The notes beneath the pieces were generated by a model that worked only from the letters and a program-made list of their open reading frames with translations, did no database searches and had not been told where the DNA came from. Of a stretch of DNA of 64,000 bases, positions 1-11,355 are shown in pieces. Position 1 is the first letter of the stretch. Every line of letters begins with the position of its first letter. The translations under genes and the position numbers were made by a program. Source of the DNA: Heracleum sosnowskyi (taxonomy: Eukaryota; Streptophyta; Magnoliopsida; Apiales; Apiaceae); assembly GCA_030848705.1 (NCBI GenBank), contig CM061240.1:22215001-22279000 (forward strand). The letters are read 5' to 3'.

Positions 1-2748
1 ATTTAGTTATTTTCTTAATCATCCTTACTTAAATATTTTATTTATAAATATGTCTTATTTAATTATTTTACTTAATTTCCCTTATTTAATTGTTTTTACT
101 TAATTATCATTACTTAATTATTTTTATTTATAAATATGCATAATATGACCCATTACTATAATTTAAATATTGAAACCATTATTACTTACTTATCGTTACT
201 TGGACCAAAATAGAATAGACACTATTTTAATAGATTTAATTTATTTAAGAATCTATAATAAAAAATAATATATATATATATATATATAAGTACTAAAATA
301 ACCCATATTAAAATAGTAAAAGTATTAGATTCATGTTTAAAAGTAGTGGTGTTTGGCACTAGTTATAAACTAGTATGATATAATTCCTTTGATACGTTAG
401 TAATATTGAAATAGTAGTAGTAACAAAATATATAACATACTTTGATTAAAACTAAAGATATAACCAAATTTACAAATTGAACTATGTTGTCAAATTGAAA
501 ATTTTAAAATATAAAATTAATTTCAAAAAAATAATATATATATATATATAATTAAATTTAAACAATATATGTACATCAGGTGGGTATCAATATATAATAA
601 CTACTATTATATTTATTATTATAATTAAAAGTTCTGAACACTGTACAACCAAAATTAATTGTGTGAAGGTCAAGACCCTGCTGGCTTCATGGAATGGATT
701 ATTGTAGATTGCATTTCTGGGGAAGTCATTGTAAGATGGTGTATTGCAAAGTCATTGTAATCGTTTTTTTGTTCAAACAATTTTTATATTCTTTAAGCCA
801 TCTCCCGCTAATTATTTAGATAGTTTATTTGTTTTTCAACGTGATTTGTCTGGCCAAGTTATTTTCAAGTTAATGAAATTTATTTTAAATTTTTCAAAAA
901 TATATATTATTATATCTATTATTGGCTATTAATCTTATGTAGTTGTTTTTAAGGAATTATCATTACTTATTTACTCTTTACTGAATTAGTTTGTTTTAAT
1001 ACCTATCTTTTGGTTCTTGAATTTTAATATTTAAATTTTACAACTTGCACCTCACGGTACTAAATTTTAGTACTTCTTTATTTATTTTGGTATTGAACTT
1101 GAGTCTATTTATATTTTTTAAATATTTAATATATTTTTTAGTGGGGCCTAACAAAGAGCACTATTTTATATAAAATAATGTTAGGCAATTATTTGTTTTC
1201 AAAACCTATTTTTAACATTTTTAATTATTTAAAAGAATTGTTTAAAATATTTATAACAAAATTAAAAAAATTTAAATTATATAAATTTTTGCCCACTCCT
1301 GGTTTTCTAATCCCACGCACTACCGATAAATATATATTGATACTACCTCTGTATTATTTTATATCGATCACTTCATTTTTTGCTCTATTTATATTTCAAT
1401 ATGCTTCAAAAAGATTCTTATTGACCATCTTTTTTCAGTTTTACTTTGTTTTACCTTTAGTTAAAGTTTTACATTTATATGTAACAGCAAAAAGCTGGAA
1501 ATCATTATTTGTAAGTATCTGTTTCAAAGTTATTAAACATGAAAAAAATTAGTGGTTGAGAATGAGAAAGCATGTAATTTAATAGTATTATCTTTTTGAT
1601 CCGGACATATGTATATTCCTAACTTTTAAAGTAAATTATTGTTTTTAGTGGTCACAATGAGAAAGTATGTAATTTATATATTAATATTATTTTTTTGGTT
1701 TGAACATATGTAATATTGTTAACTTCTAAGATAGATATTGTCTTGAATCGTCAGAACGAGAAAACATGTAATTTACTAGTATTATTTTTTTGGTTTGAAA
1801 ATATATAATATTATTAATTTAAATGTTTTATTGGGGTGTTACAATAGAACACTTCTCCAATCCGATCTACCTCATATTTCCTGAGTTGGTATTGACTCGC
1901 ATAGTCGATCTGTTGGAAAATTCATTGTTTATTTTCTTTTAATCAACAAGTTACATTACCAAAAGATTTTTTTTCTTTTAATAAACCAAATTATATAACT
2001 ATAATCAAATCCTTACGAATGTGATTCCTGGAAAACCTTCTTGATTCACGTCCCATCCGAACCCTCGGTCTAAGCTGGTGTCTCGGGATGCTACTAGGCG
2101 GCTAATTCATGGGTCAAGTATGACAGTATGAGCACATAAGTGTAGACAATTAAATCACACTATGCGGATGCTGAAGAAATACACACATAGTCTGCTAGTC
2201 AAATAAAAACAAAAACTGAATTAATAATATGTTGGAATTGCAATTTAAGTTTCACAAAAAATATTCTTTTAACAAAATAAAAACATTGATTCTATTAGAG
2301 TTTTATGCTCCTTGTGAGGTCACTCTTCGTAATTAAGTGGGTTTAAAAGCATTTTCAATTATTTTCAAAAAAAAACATTTTTAATTTACAAATGGAGAAG
2401 AAAATGATTATCAATAGTGCTATATACGAATTTGTTTAATGTTTGTTATTGTATTATTACATTCCAATATCTAATTTTCTATTATGAATTCGTTAAATTA
2501 ATAAGGATAATAAAATATTAATATATTATTAATGGAGTTAAAATTATACAACTTGATTTGTCAAGGGTATAAATGATTAATTTTATTATGTTGTTAATAG
2601 AATTCGAATGTAATTAAAATATAAAAATGACTCAAATTCTATGTTGTAAATTGTGAGTGCATGTTGCATGGTGTAAGGTGTTGTTACACTGTACTCTCAA
2701 ATAGAGATTCTTGAATAAAATTTTATAACGAGAGTTGTCATTTCTCGT
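1..2748. other. AT-rich non-coding flank, copy 1
   Basis: No credible gene. The stretch is very AT-rich, has short (TA)n runs near 270-292 and 535-550, and a 97-bp tandem repeat at 1551-1843. A 124-codon open frame at 1178-1552 is kept in copy 2 but is made of AT-biased residues (F, I, L, K) and matches no family I know. At 1831-1843 the sequence reads GGGGTGTTACA, the usual right end of a gypsy LTR (or the left end of one on the minus strand, TGTAACACCCC), so part of this flank may be an old LTR. Confidence 0.6.
1551..1843. repeat. Tandem repeat, about 3 x 97 bp
   Basis: Three diverged units start near 1551, 1647 and 1744. Each begins with a form of GTGGTnnnAATGAGAAA, followed by GCATGTAATTTA, a T-rich run and a CATATGTA segment. 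The same array is at 39122-39414 in copy 2. It ends at the LTR-like terminus GGGGTGTTACA, so it may be the inner repeat of a degraded LTR. Confidence 0.8.
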
Positions 2749-2756
2749 GTAAGTAG

Positions 2757-3884
2757 CAGGGCTGTAAGCGAACAGAGCCGTTCGTGAACAAAACTCGAGC
2801 TCGGTTCGTTTTAGATGAACTCGGCTCGGTTCGTTTACTAAATGAACACGAGCTTGAATATGAAAATGTGATCGGTTAGTAAATGAGCTCGAGCCGAGCT
2901 TTACACCTGTTCGACTCGAACTCGGCTCGTTTTGCTCGGGATCGGCTCGAGCTCGGCTCGAACTCGTTAAACTCGGCTCGATTCGTTTAACTAATTATAA
3001 ATTTATGAATTTCATAATATCCTTAACAATTTGAATATGTTAAATAAAACTTAATTACGATCTATTTTAGTTATTTTGTGGTTGAATAGGAAATTGTATT
3101 TGTTATATCTAAAAGGTATAACATCAACGTACTACCAAAAGTTAAACTCTTTATATCTAATCCAAATTAGTTTTTCATTATTAAAATTTATAAGTTGCAT
3201 TCATAAAATTACAAAAGAAAGTGAAAAGAGAGAGAGAGTTTGTCTTATTAATTTATTACAGTATATAATATTATTTAAAAGTGGCCCGTACCTCTTAAAA
3301 TTGAGGAGAAAGACGAGACTTTTGGTAAATTTAAGGTTAATAAGAGTATCTTGGAGAAAAAAAATTGTAAACCTCCTCAAATTTCAAGTTAAGAGCCAAG
3401 ATAAAGAGGCTCTTAGAGAGGCTCTAAGTTAGTGATAAAATTGTTTTATTTTAACTATTGTTATTAGGTGAAGTGAGTAAGGTTTGATTACTCATAAATA
3501 CAAATATTAACATAATATGATTATTAGAAGAAAATAAATTAACTTTTAGTTTTGAAATTCAAACATAATCATGTATTCTTAAGATGTGATTTTAGGCGTG
3601 AGACTGTAAATCGAGTAAGTAATTTTAAAAATTGGATTTGGTGGAGTATAAAAGTACGAACTATAAGTGAACAACTCGACTCGACTCGAGTTCGGTTTGT
3701 GTTCGGCTCGACTCGAAATGTTCGTGAACAAACTCGTGTTCGGCTCGTTTATTAACGAGCCGATCTTGAACATCTCTTTTCGTTCGATTAGAAAGCTCGG
3801 CTCGACTCGGTTCGTTTTAAAAAAAAATCAAGCTCGGCTCGATTCGGACAAAACTCAGCTCGGCTCTGTTCGTTTACAGCTCTA
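2757..3884. mobile_element. Non-autonomous hAT-type element, 1128 bp
   Basis: The element is flanked by perfect 8-bp direct repeats GTAAGTAG (2749-2756 and 3885-3892). Copy 2 has a single uninterrupted GTAAGTAG at 40327-40334, so target and insertion can be read directly. The ends are imperfect terminal inverted repeats: left CAGGGCTGTAAGCGAACA, right (reverse complement) TAGAGCTGTAAACGAACA, matching at 21 of the first 24 bases. Both subterminal regions (about 2760-2995 and 3665-3884) are packed with GCTCGG/CTCGGCTCG units, as in hAT subterminal repeats. The interior has no transposase-like frame; the 118-codon frame at 3076-3432 has no recognisable domain. An 8-bp target duplication plus these ends is diagnostic of the hAT superfamily. 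Confidence 0.93.
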
Positions 3885-3892
3885 GTAAGTAG

Positions 3893-4370
3893 CGAGGATG
3901 CAAGATGATTGTTTAGTCAAATTGTATCCCAATAAAAAGAAGATAAAACATTTCTGAATGTAAACTCCCCAAATTTGTAAGACAATTACATTCAAATAAG
4001 ATATGCATGCATTTTATGTAACATAAAACAATATCCAATGTCTTCTTAAAATCCTAAATTACATTCAAATGCAGTTTCATAGTGCGAAGCTTGATTAATT
4101 CGATTCAGGACGTAGAACTCTAGTTCACTTTGTCAGTTTAGGCATGTACATATTAAGATTCTTTTATGGGACTATTTGTGAAACAATTTGTAATATCAAT
4201 ACACAATAACAATAATATATAATCGTGTTTATATGTGTAAATAATAGTGAAAAAACTCGAACAAAAGGTTTGAAACAAGAAACAATTTCGAGCAGTGTGT
4301 AACCATCGCCTTAAAGTTGTTCTGTCCCTCATCATATGTGTGAGTCGCACACTTCCGAGAAGACAAAAGT
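3893..4370. other. Non-coding stretch, copy 1
   Basis: Shared with copy 2 (40335-40816). I see no gene or RNA here, only AT-rich unique-looking sequence between the hAT insertion and the MITE. Confidence 0.6.
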
Positions 4371-4622
4371 TTTTACACTTTTCTTTTTGGTAGGTCGCTC
4401 TCATTTCTTTACATACCAAAAATAGTAACATTTTATAATATAAAATTCAATCAAAATCTCTACTTTCTTCCACTATACCTACTTTATACCCATTTTATAC
4501 ATTAAATATTTATTAATATCATCATTTTACTCATTTTTTTTACTTTTCCTTATTAATTTACAGTTTTTCTTAACCTCCGTGTCGTCCCTTCAATGTAAAA
4601 GAATTGAGGGAGACGGAAGGAG
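4371..4622. mobile_element. Stowaway-like MITE, left end lost
   Basis: The right end GAGGGAGACGGAAGGAG followed by TA is the Stowaway/Tc1-mariner terminus (reverse complement CTCCTTCCGTCTCCCTC). The interior is AT-rich and non-coding. The copy-2 version (40817-41086) keeps a left arm with CTGTCCGTCTCATTTCTTT, which pairs with the right arm. In copy 1 that left arm is replaced by a short unrelated run, so it was deleted after duplication. Confidence 0.7.
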
Positions 4623-4777
4623 TATAAGAGAAGATATGAATAATCACGTCATCAGCCAGTTTGAACAATCTGCCAGTTTGAACAGAGGCAGCGACTATCA
4701 TCAACAAATGAGAGAGAAACCAGAAAATGGAGGATTGTTTTTATACGAGACGTTGTGTTTAATACAAATTGTAATAT

Positions 4778-4779
<2 letters not shown>

Positions 4780-4827
<48 letters not shown>
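4780..4827. repeat. (TA)n microsatellite, uninterrupted target
   Basis: About 24 TA units, preceded by GTAATATCCA and followed by TTCGTGGAATAG. The same flanks in copy 2 are split by the element at 41287-46919, so this is the pre-insertion state of that site. Confidence 0.95.
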
Positions 4828-4829
<2 letters not shown>

Positions 4830-4934
4830 GTGGAATAGAAACTAGGATGTAATTAATACTTGTATTTACTTCTAGAGTTTGAGAGTTTCAAGCTATTCTC
4901 GTATTTCGTTACTGAATCTTCCTTCAAAAATTCT

Positions 4935-5050
4935 TACGTATCTCACTGAATTCTGAGAATTAAGTCAAAATACGTAATTCTAGAATGAGGGTTGGGGTCT
5001 TTATATAGACCTTGAAAGTCTGTGAGTTAGACTAGGTTTGGGAGATTCGT
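4935..5050 (+). promoter_or_regulatory. Promoter-like module 1 (TACGTA pair plus TATA), copy 1
   Basis: The module holds TACGTATCTCA, then CTGAGAAT, a second TACGTA 30 bases on, and TTATATAG at 5001-5008. A diverged second copy with the same order lies at 5467-5570. Both point towards the extra ORF at 6093. The arrangement is seen directly; promoter function is inferred. Confidence 0.5.
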
Positions 5051-5308
5051 TGGACAAGCCACCTCCTGTGATTAGGATTATAGATCCTTCTTTTCTTTGC
5101 AAGAGGTTAACTCCTTTTAGGTTTTGGTGTCTTAGAGACCACTCCTTGTACGAGTTGGCTCCAATTTAGACACATTTAATGGGTCATTCAACCATTTCTT
5201 TTATTAATTACAAATTTATTAACTAATTAGGATTTCGGGCGTTATTAATTGGGCTCAATCCTTGAATCAATCTAGGTCTAATTAATATATCATTAATTAT
5301 GTATTAAT

Positions 5309-5343
<35 letters not shown>

Positions 5344-5466
5344 TTATATATAAGTGTGTTATGGATTAAAAAATGTACTTCTAATTGATTGTTAAGGTTT
5401 AAGAGAGCTTCTAGCTTTAATGGTTGCTCTTGTGTTTCGTGACTAAATCGGTCCTCACAAGATACC

Positions 5467-5570
5467 TACGTATCTCAATCAGTGCTGAGAATCAAGCCAA
5501 AGACGTAGTTCTGATTGAAGGATCAGGTCCTTTATATAGGCGTGAGGAGCCTTGTATTTAGAGTAAGTTT
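5467..5570 (+). promoter_or_regulatory. Promoter-like module 2 (TACGTA pair plus TATA), copy 1
   Basis: Same order as the module at 4935-5050: TACGTATCTCA, GCTGAGAATCAAG, GACGTAG, then TTATATAG at 5532-5539. The two modules are about 530 bp apart and clearly diverged, so the duplication is old. It may be repeated LTR sequence of the gypsy element or a duplicated promoter for the antisense ORF. Confidence 0.5.
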
Positions 5571-5785
5571 AGAAGATGAGTGCCATTTTAGGCCCTGGTC
5601 GAACACTTTCGACCAAATTTCTGATCGAAGATGAGTGCCATTTTAGGCCCTTCTACATTGGGCTCAAGTTGGGCCTAGGACCTTTATTGGCACAGTTTAT
5701 AATTGGGCTTGTAGTCCCTTATGGGCTTTACCGGCTAATGCCGGTTTCCCTTCCTTTAACCGGCCCATTGACCGGCTGTGTTTTC

Positions 5786-5794
5786 TATATAAAT
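5786..5794 (+). promoter_or_regulatory. TATA box for the antisense extra ORF, copy 1
   Basis: TATATAAAT lies about 300 bp upstream of the start codon at 6093 and is followed by a CT-rich stretch (TCTTCATTCACTTCTCAC) typical of plant transcription starts and leaders. It is identical in copy 2 at 47989-47997. Confidence 0.6.
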
Positions 5795-5959
5795 GTGAAT
5801 TCTCACTTGTCTTCATTCACTTCTCACTTTCTATTTTCTCAAAGATACTCTGCTAAATTTTCTCCAAAATTCTCTCTGCAAAGCTCTGCTAGGGTTCTGT
5901 CATAAGGCGATTCCCGGCGAGATTTTTCGATCATTCTCACCGGTTTCTGGGCTCTTCTG

Positions 5960-6085
5960 TTTGAAGATTTGAAGATCCTTTGAAGATTTCTGGGTTTTGC
6001 TTTGAAGATTTGAAGATCCTTTGAAGATTTATGGGTTTTGCTTTGAAGACTTGAAGATCCTTTGAAGATTTGAAGATTTTTCTGG
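5960..6085 (+). repeat. Leader tandem repeat, about 3 x 41 bp
   Basis: The units read GAAGATTTGAAGATCC, TTTGAAGATTT, then a TGGGTTTTGCTTT tail. They sit in the presumed 5' leader directly before ATG 6093. Copy 2 (48163-48295) has the same array plus a short TTTTTCTGGGC insertion. Confidence 0.85.
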
Positions 6086-6092
6086 GTTTAAG

Positions 6093-7978
6093 ATGGCTGA
6101 TCGTGCTTCTCAACGCCTTCAAAAGATGAATTCTGCATCCAAACGAGGTACCCCCATTCCTATTCATTCTAAATACATGTATTTGCATGCTATGATTAAT
6201 GAAGTGGGGATGAGTACCCGTCTGTGTCTGCCTTAGATTCATACGATTGTAGTAATAAGTTTCATGATGTAGATAAAATCAAAGATTATAATAAGATGTA
6301 TAGGGTCAAAGCCCCTTTAAAATTAGTCCCTGTCGGTGCCGGTGACCGTTCTTGTCACTGGCGGTCTAATGCCTTGTGTATTTATAAGGATGCCATAGTC
6401 GCAGTTTTTAGGTTCCCATTTCACGAGTTCATACCTAGGCTTTTGGCAGACGTTCAAGTAAACCCTTGTCAGTTACCCCCCAATGCCTGGAGGATAATTA
6501 ACTGTTTCATGGTTTTGTGTCTTCGCAATAATTTTCCTCTTTCTGTCCCTTTATTCAAAAAGATTTTTCAGTTTAAAAACAGTTCTGCCAACAACTTGGG
6601 TTGGGTATATATTAGCCATAGGGTTGGCTTTCCTTTTATTTTCCTCCCAAAGTCTATCCCAGATAACAACCCTAGGTGGAAAAACGAGTTCATGTACCTT
6701 GTATGGGAAGGTGGGGACTGGGGAACCCTGTTCCGTAAGTCTTTTGGGAGAGTTTCAGATGGTAGTCCCAGCAACATTGTCTTGAATGAAGAGGAGTCAC
6801 ATGCCTACTCTGAGCTAATCAAGGATAATGGGACTACCGTGGCTTAGGAGCTACTGGACGAGTTTGTCCTCAAGTCTGTTCATCTCTCGACTGTTTCTGA
6901 TAAGGGTAATTTTACTTATCCCCCTTTGTTTATCACTTTCTTTTCTTTTGTGATTTTCTGCTAACCATTTTTTGGTTGTTCTTGCAGCTGCGGCCTTTAT
7001 AAACAAGACCAACGAGCCCAAGGATGATGAGACCTCGAGGATGAAGAGGGCCAGGATAGGAGATGATCCAAGGGGAAAGTCTAGTGTTCCCAGTTTCCTG
7101 ATCCCCTCTCAGATTCTTGTGGACGAGGCAGACATCCCTGTGTCTACCAAGTCTTCAGTTTGGCGCCCCAACTGGGGTATTAGGAAGAGGGACACCATCA
7201 CTGGGGTGTCCAAGAACGCTGTGGATTGGTCATACCATTCCCTCACTCCCTGCGGTTACAAGGACTTTGTTACAGATTCTACCATCGAGGGAGTTGAGCA
7301 TCTGGGAGCTCAGGCTATTGCTGCGGTATTTTTCTTAACTTAGCCCATCTCTTTCTTTTAAGTCTTTACTTTTCTTTTTTGACTTCTATTTTTTGGCAGA
7401 CTAATGCCAACTTCCAGGGGGCATTGTTCCAAGCTAAGGCTTGGCGTACCTCTTCTGAGGCCAATCGAGTCAAGTTGTAGAGGTCCGAGGAGGACGTGAA
7501 TTCTCTAAAGGAGACTTTAGCTAGGAGGGAGAAGGAGCTTGCTGATGCTCAGGCTGATCTTGTAGAGCTGAGTAAGAGCAAGGAGGATTGCATCGACGAG
7601 TACCTTGACTCTCAGGAGTACAAGGACTTGATCGAGAAGCATGACGAGATTCTTTTCCCAGTCCAGCATACATCAGGATGGGAGGATGCTGTTCAGGCTA
7701 TCTTGGCCAAGCATCCTGGAGTTTTTGATTCTGCTGACTTCCCAGCTCCTCACCCTCCTACTCCGTTAGAGCGCATCCTGGCTGGAGCAGATGACATGGA
7801 GGAGGATGAAAGGATATTAGATCCTTTGCAGTCATCACCCCTTGGTGACACATCTGTTGATGACCCTGATGCTAACGAGCATTCTTCTGGCTCTAGCTTA
7901 GGGGAGGAGACAGATGCTGGCGACAAGGGGGTGAAACATAGTTGTAGTTTATTTATGGCCATCCATGGCTTGTATTAG
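6093..7978 (+). pseudogene. Transposase_28-type extra ORF of the gypsy element, copy 1 (broken)
   Basis: Three-exon gene on the strand opposite to the gypsy pol: exon 1 6093-6905, exon 2 6988-7325, exon 3 7400-7978, with GT/AG introns whose T-rich ends read TTGCAG and GGCAG. Exon 1 encodes the 'putative gypsy type transposon' domain (Pfam PF04195): an SHCHWRSNALCIY-like entry, then FPFHEFIPRLLADVQVNP, LPPNAWRIINCF and GWVYISHR. Exon 3 is a charged coiled coil (ERSEEEV-KETLARREKELADAQADL-type heptads) with an acidic, Ser-rich tail. Three lesions: a 1-base deletion near 6203 (copy 2 reads GAACGTGGGG), an amber at 6845-6847 shared with copy 2, and an amber at 7478-7480 where copy 2 has GAG. The 3' end faces the pol 3' end across 268 bp. 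Antisense extra ORFs of this kind are known from Tat/Retand elements; the protein's function is unknown. Confidence 0.85.
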
Positions 7979-8246
7979 TTTTTATGTATTTCCAGCCTAC
8001 AGGCTTAACTTAACTTTCATTAAGTCTTAATTTTGTTTTTCTTCCATCTTTTTACATTCTTGACTTTGCATGCTTAGTTAACATTTTATGCAATTCAAAT
8101 AAAGCATCATGAAAACATAAAAATATGGAATTTATAACTTTGAAAATGGTTTCAACCCTTACATAATACTCAAGTTTAAAAACTTGGATTGGTTTCGTCG
8201 ACCTTATTTCTACTTGTCCTAGTAGTGAGTCCAGTCAAGACACACT

Positions 8247-10187
8247 TTAAACATAATAGACTTTCAAGTTTGTAGCATGCCAATTGGGGGCCAACTTGCC
8301 TTTTTGTCCAACTCCGGATGCCTCAATCTTTCGGAGGACTAAGTCTCCTTGTCGAAAGAACCTTTCTTTAACCCTTAGGTTGTAATAGAAAGATGCTCGT
8401 TTCTGATGTTCAACTATCTTGGCATTTGCCTCATCTCTAACTTCATCAATTAGATCTAAAGCTAGCCTCAAGCCTTCTTCATTTTCTTCTGGCTCATAAG
8501 CCTCAACTCTTGGAGACGTGTGAGTAATCTCCACTGGAACCACTACCTCTGCCCCATATGCCAACAAAAAGGGGGTTGCTCCAGTGGTGACTTTACAAGT
8601 AGTATGATATGCTCATAGTATGAGGAGCAATTCGTCTACCTAAGTTTTTCTAGAGCATTCAACTCTTTTGTTTAGTCCATCCAGGATAATTCGATTGACA
8701 ACCTCAGCTTGCCCATTTTCTTGAGGATGGGCAACAGAAGTGAAGCGTAACTTGATATCATTCTCGTCACAATACTTCTTAAATTCATCATTGTTGAACT
8801 GAGTTCCATTGTCTGTGACCAAGATACGTGGAATCCCGTATCTGCATATCACATTTTCCCAGAAGAAATGCATCACCTGCTTGGTGGTTATCTTGGCTAA
8901 AGGCTTAGCCTCAATCCACTTGGTGAAGTAGTCGATTGCTACTATCAAGAACTTTCTTTGCGCACTTGCCGTTGGAAATGGTCCAAGTATATCCATTCCC
9001 CACATGGCGAATGGGATAGGTGAGTTTATGGATGTCATCATCTCTGGTGGTTGCCTAACTACCGGTGCATGCTTTTGACACCGTTCATATTTCTTCACGT
9101 AGCTCTTAGCATCTGCAAGTATGCTTGGCCAATAGAAACCTAGACGAGTGATTTTATGAGCAAGGGCTCTGCCCCCCAAGTGTTGCCCACAAATTCCTTC
9201 ATGTACTTCCCTTAGGGCCAATTCTGCCTCTTGGGGTCTTAAGCATTTTAGGTAAGGAATGATGAAAGACTTTTTGTATAGGATTCCCTCAATCAGGGCA
9301 TACCTTAATGCTTTCACATATAGCTTTCGTGCTTCTGAAGTGTCGTTGGGTAACCATCCAGTTTCCAGATGAGATTTGATGGGATCCATCCAACAGCTGG
9401 CAACATCAATGGGTGCTACCAACTTTCCATTGATGCTTGGGGTCTTCAAGACTTGGAAGTATACACTTCCTGCGTAGTTTTCAATTTCAGAAGAGGCAAA
9501 CTTAGACAAGGAATCGGCCTTCATGTTCTCTTCCCTTGGAATGTGTTCCACATAGCATTCATCAAACTGAGTCATGATGGCCTTAACAAGTTTTAGGTAC
9601 TTGGCCATGACTTCATCTCTGGCTTCAAACTCCCCATTTACTTGGGAAACCACTAGCCTCGTGTCTCCACACACTTTCAGAGTTTTAACTCTCAAGGCTC
9701 CAGCCAGCCCTAAGCCAGCTATCAGGGCTTCGTACTCAGCTTCTTTGTTTGTCGTTGGGAAGTCTAGTTTTAGTGCGTACTTTATGAGAAATCCATCAGG
9801 ACTTTGTATCACCAAACCTGCTCCACTTGATTTTGTTTTTGATGCTCCATCAAAATAGAGCACCCAACACTCTTTGGACACCATGTCTTCATCTTTCTTG
9901 TCTTCATCTATCACTTCCTCCCCCCCCCCCCCCCCCCCGACTTCCTGGTTGTCAATAGTGCATTCAACCATGAAGTCAGCGAGTGCTTGAGCTTTTATGG
10001 CTGTTCGAGGCTTGTACTTGATGTCAAATTCTCCCAATTCAATAGCCCATTTGATCAACCTTCCACTAACTTGAGGGCTATGCAAGATGTTTCTTAGAGG
10101 CTGATTGGTTAAGACCTCTATCTTGTGTGCCTGGAAGTATGGGCGTAGCTTTCTTGAGGCCATTATCAAGGCTAATGCAAACTTCTT
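8247..10187 (-). pseudogene. Ty3/gypsy (Tat/Retand-type) pol 3' half: RNase H and integrase, copy 1
   Basis: Reading down from 10187: the end of the gypsy RT/RNase H (ASRKLRPYFQAHKIEVLTNQ), a poly-Gly run encoded by 19 C's at 9920-9938, then a second RNase H with YFDGAS, NKEAEYEAL, GDTRLVV and a KADSL segment, which carry the four acidic catalytic residues. Dual RNase H is a known Tat-lineage trait. Integrase follows: H-H zinc-finger residues in EVHEGICGQHLGG, a YERCQKHAP segment in which the first Cys of the HHCC finger is Tyr, the DDE residues in WGMDILGPFP, VTDNGTQF and PQENGQAE, and the C-terminal GDLVLRKIEASG. Stops: TAG at 8640-8642 (TGG in copy 2) and TGA at 8613-8615 (shared). The frame is cut at 10187 by the C-element LTR, so the 5' half of this pol should lie beyond the 3' LTR of C. 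Confidence 0.9.
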
Positions 10188-11195
10188 TGTAAAGCATAAT
10201 GTAACATAAGATGTTAAAGAGATAACTACAACTCAACAAAGGACAAGACAGACAATAATATTAACAGAAGCACACGAATCCAGAATCAAAGAAGAAAAGG
10301 TAAAATCAAATAATAAAAATACGTTATGTATTCTTGAAGTCCGTAAACAGGTCACGGAAAGAAGTTCATGAAAATGTTGAAGCCTTAGTGACAGCAAAAG
10401 AAACAAGACTTTAAAGACGACAGAAGTATGTGAATGATTTAGGGTTAGTACCACGGGATTCCAGTGATTTATATGAAGCAACCAGAACGACAAGGGACGT
10501 ATCAGCAACATTGAATTGAAGACATAAAAGAAGAATTGATCAAGTGTTATTCATCTGTGAACCAGACCAGTTGCACTAGGTGACGGCACTGAAAAGATCA
10601 AGTTGTTTTATCGTCTCAGAAAAAATTGATATAGTCTAAAACATAAACACCCAGGAGCTCAGAATCTTTTCTTAAAAGTCAAAGACAATAAAAGAGTTCG
10701 ATGGTTTTTCTATTTAGAAAACCATCGAACATGATACAACAACTTAAAAGAAGACCAAATATAAAGTAATTTGTTTTTCGATAGTTTTTATTTAAAAACT
10801 ATCGAATGGTAAAATACTTTATACATTCGATGGTTTTTAAATTAGGGAGCAGGTGAAAAGTGTTACTTGTTTTACAGGTTGATGAAGATTGGATGGCCAA
10901 TATTAATTCTTTTGATTTTGGTTCGATAGTTTTCTAAAACTAAGTCTACAATTACTAAGAGAGAAGAAGTGTCTTCTTCAGTCAGGTTATTAACACAGAA
11001 GCTAATCTACGGATTAGAAATTGTAGCACCCCTCGAGGTTTATATTTATAAAAATATATATTCCCCGAAACTTGATTTGGTTTGGTGTGTTTGATTTCGT
11101 TATAGAACTGAATGATTTATCCGCGAACGAAATTGAATTATATGTGAGTATCGTATTCAACCCCCCCCCCCTTCTACGATACTTTGGACCTAACA
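10188..11195 (+). repeat. 5' LTR of copia element C, copy 1
   Basis: It begins with TG exactly where gypsy homology ends (TTCTT|TGTAAAGC) and ends GGACCTAACA, two bases before a tRNA-iMet primer site; about 1008 bp. It contains paired palindromic motifs: TTCGATGGTTTTT with AAAACCATCGAA (10697-10735), TTCGATAGTTTTT with AAAACTATCGAA (10777-10806), and single copies near 10828 and 10921. A TATAAAAATATATA stretch follows at about 11047. A run of 11 C's at 11161-11171 (7 in copy 2) sits in the TATTCAACCCCCC end common to plant copia LTRs. Confidence 0.85.
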
Positions 11196-11197
11196 AT

Positions 11198-11209
11198 TGG
11201 TATCAAAGC
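11198..11209 (+). other. Primer binding site (tRNA-iMet), element C copy 1
   Basis: TGGTATCAAAGC differs at one base from the canonical plant copia site TGGTATCAGAGC, complementary to the 3' end of initiator-Met tRNA, and lies two bases after the LTR. Confidence 0.9.
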
Positions 11210-11355
11210 TTCTTGATTGATATACAAATCAGATCCGGTGAATGAGACCAAAATCAAACGTAGCGTGAAAATTCAAAGCAAATTTTTTAACTTTCAAAAT
11301 TTTTCATTTAATTGGAATTTCTTGAATTTTAAACAATTTGAAATTTTCAGAAACC

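Noticed and set aside
1178..1552. 124-codon open frame, kept in copy 2 at 38749-39123
   Set aside because: Made of AT-biased residues in very AT-rich DNA, no domain, and conservation is explained by the recent duplication; not called as a gene.
1840..2110. Possible tRNA-like or coding patch (less AT-rich segment with TCCCATCCGAACCCTCGG)
   Set aside because: No cloverleaf can be drawn and no frame is open in both copies; probably internal sequence of a decayed LTR element.
3076..3432. 118-codon frame inside the hAT element
   Set aside because: No hAT dimerisation or BED-type features; most likely chance.
4579..4845. 88-codon frame through the (TA)n tract, and its copy-2 relative at 40977-41369
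   Set aside because: It reads through the MITE end and microsatellite; not a gene.
5576..5905. 109-codon frame identical in copy 2 (47779-48108)
   Set aside because: It overlaps the TATA box and leader of the antisense gene, and its identity reflects the recent duplication; codon content does not look like a protein under selection.
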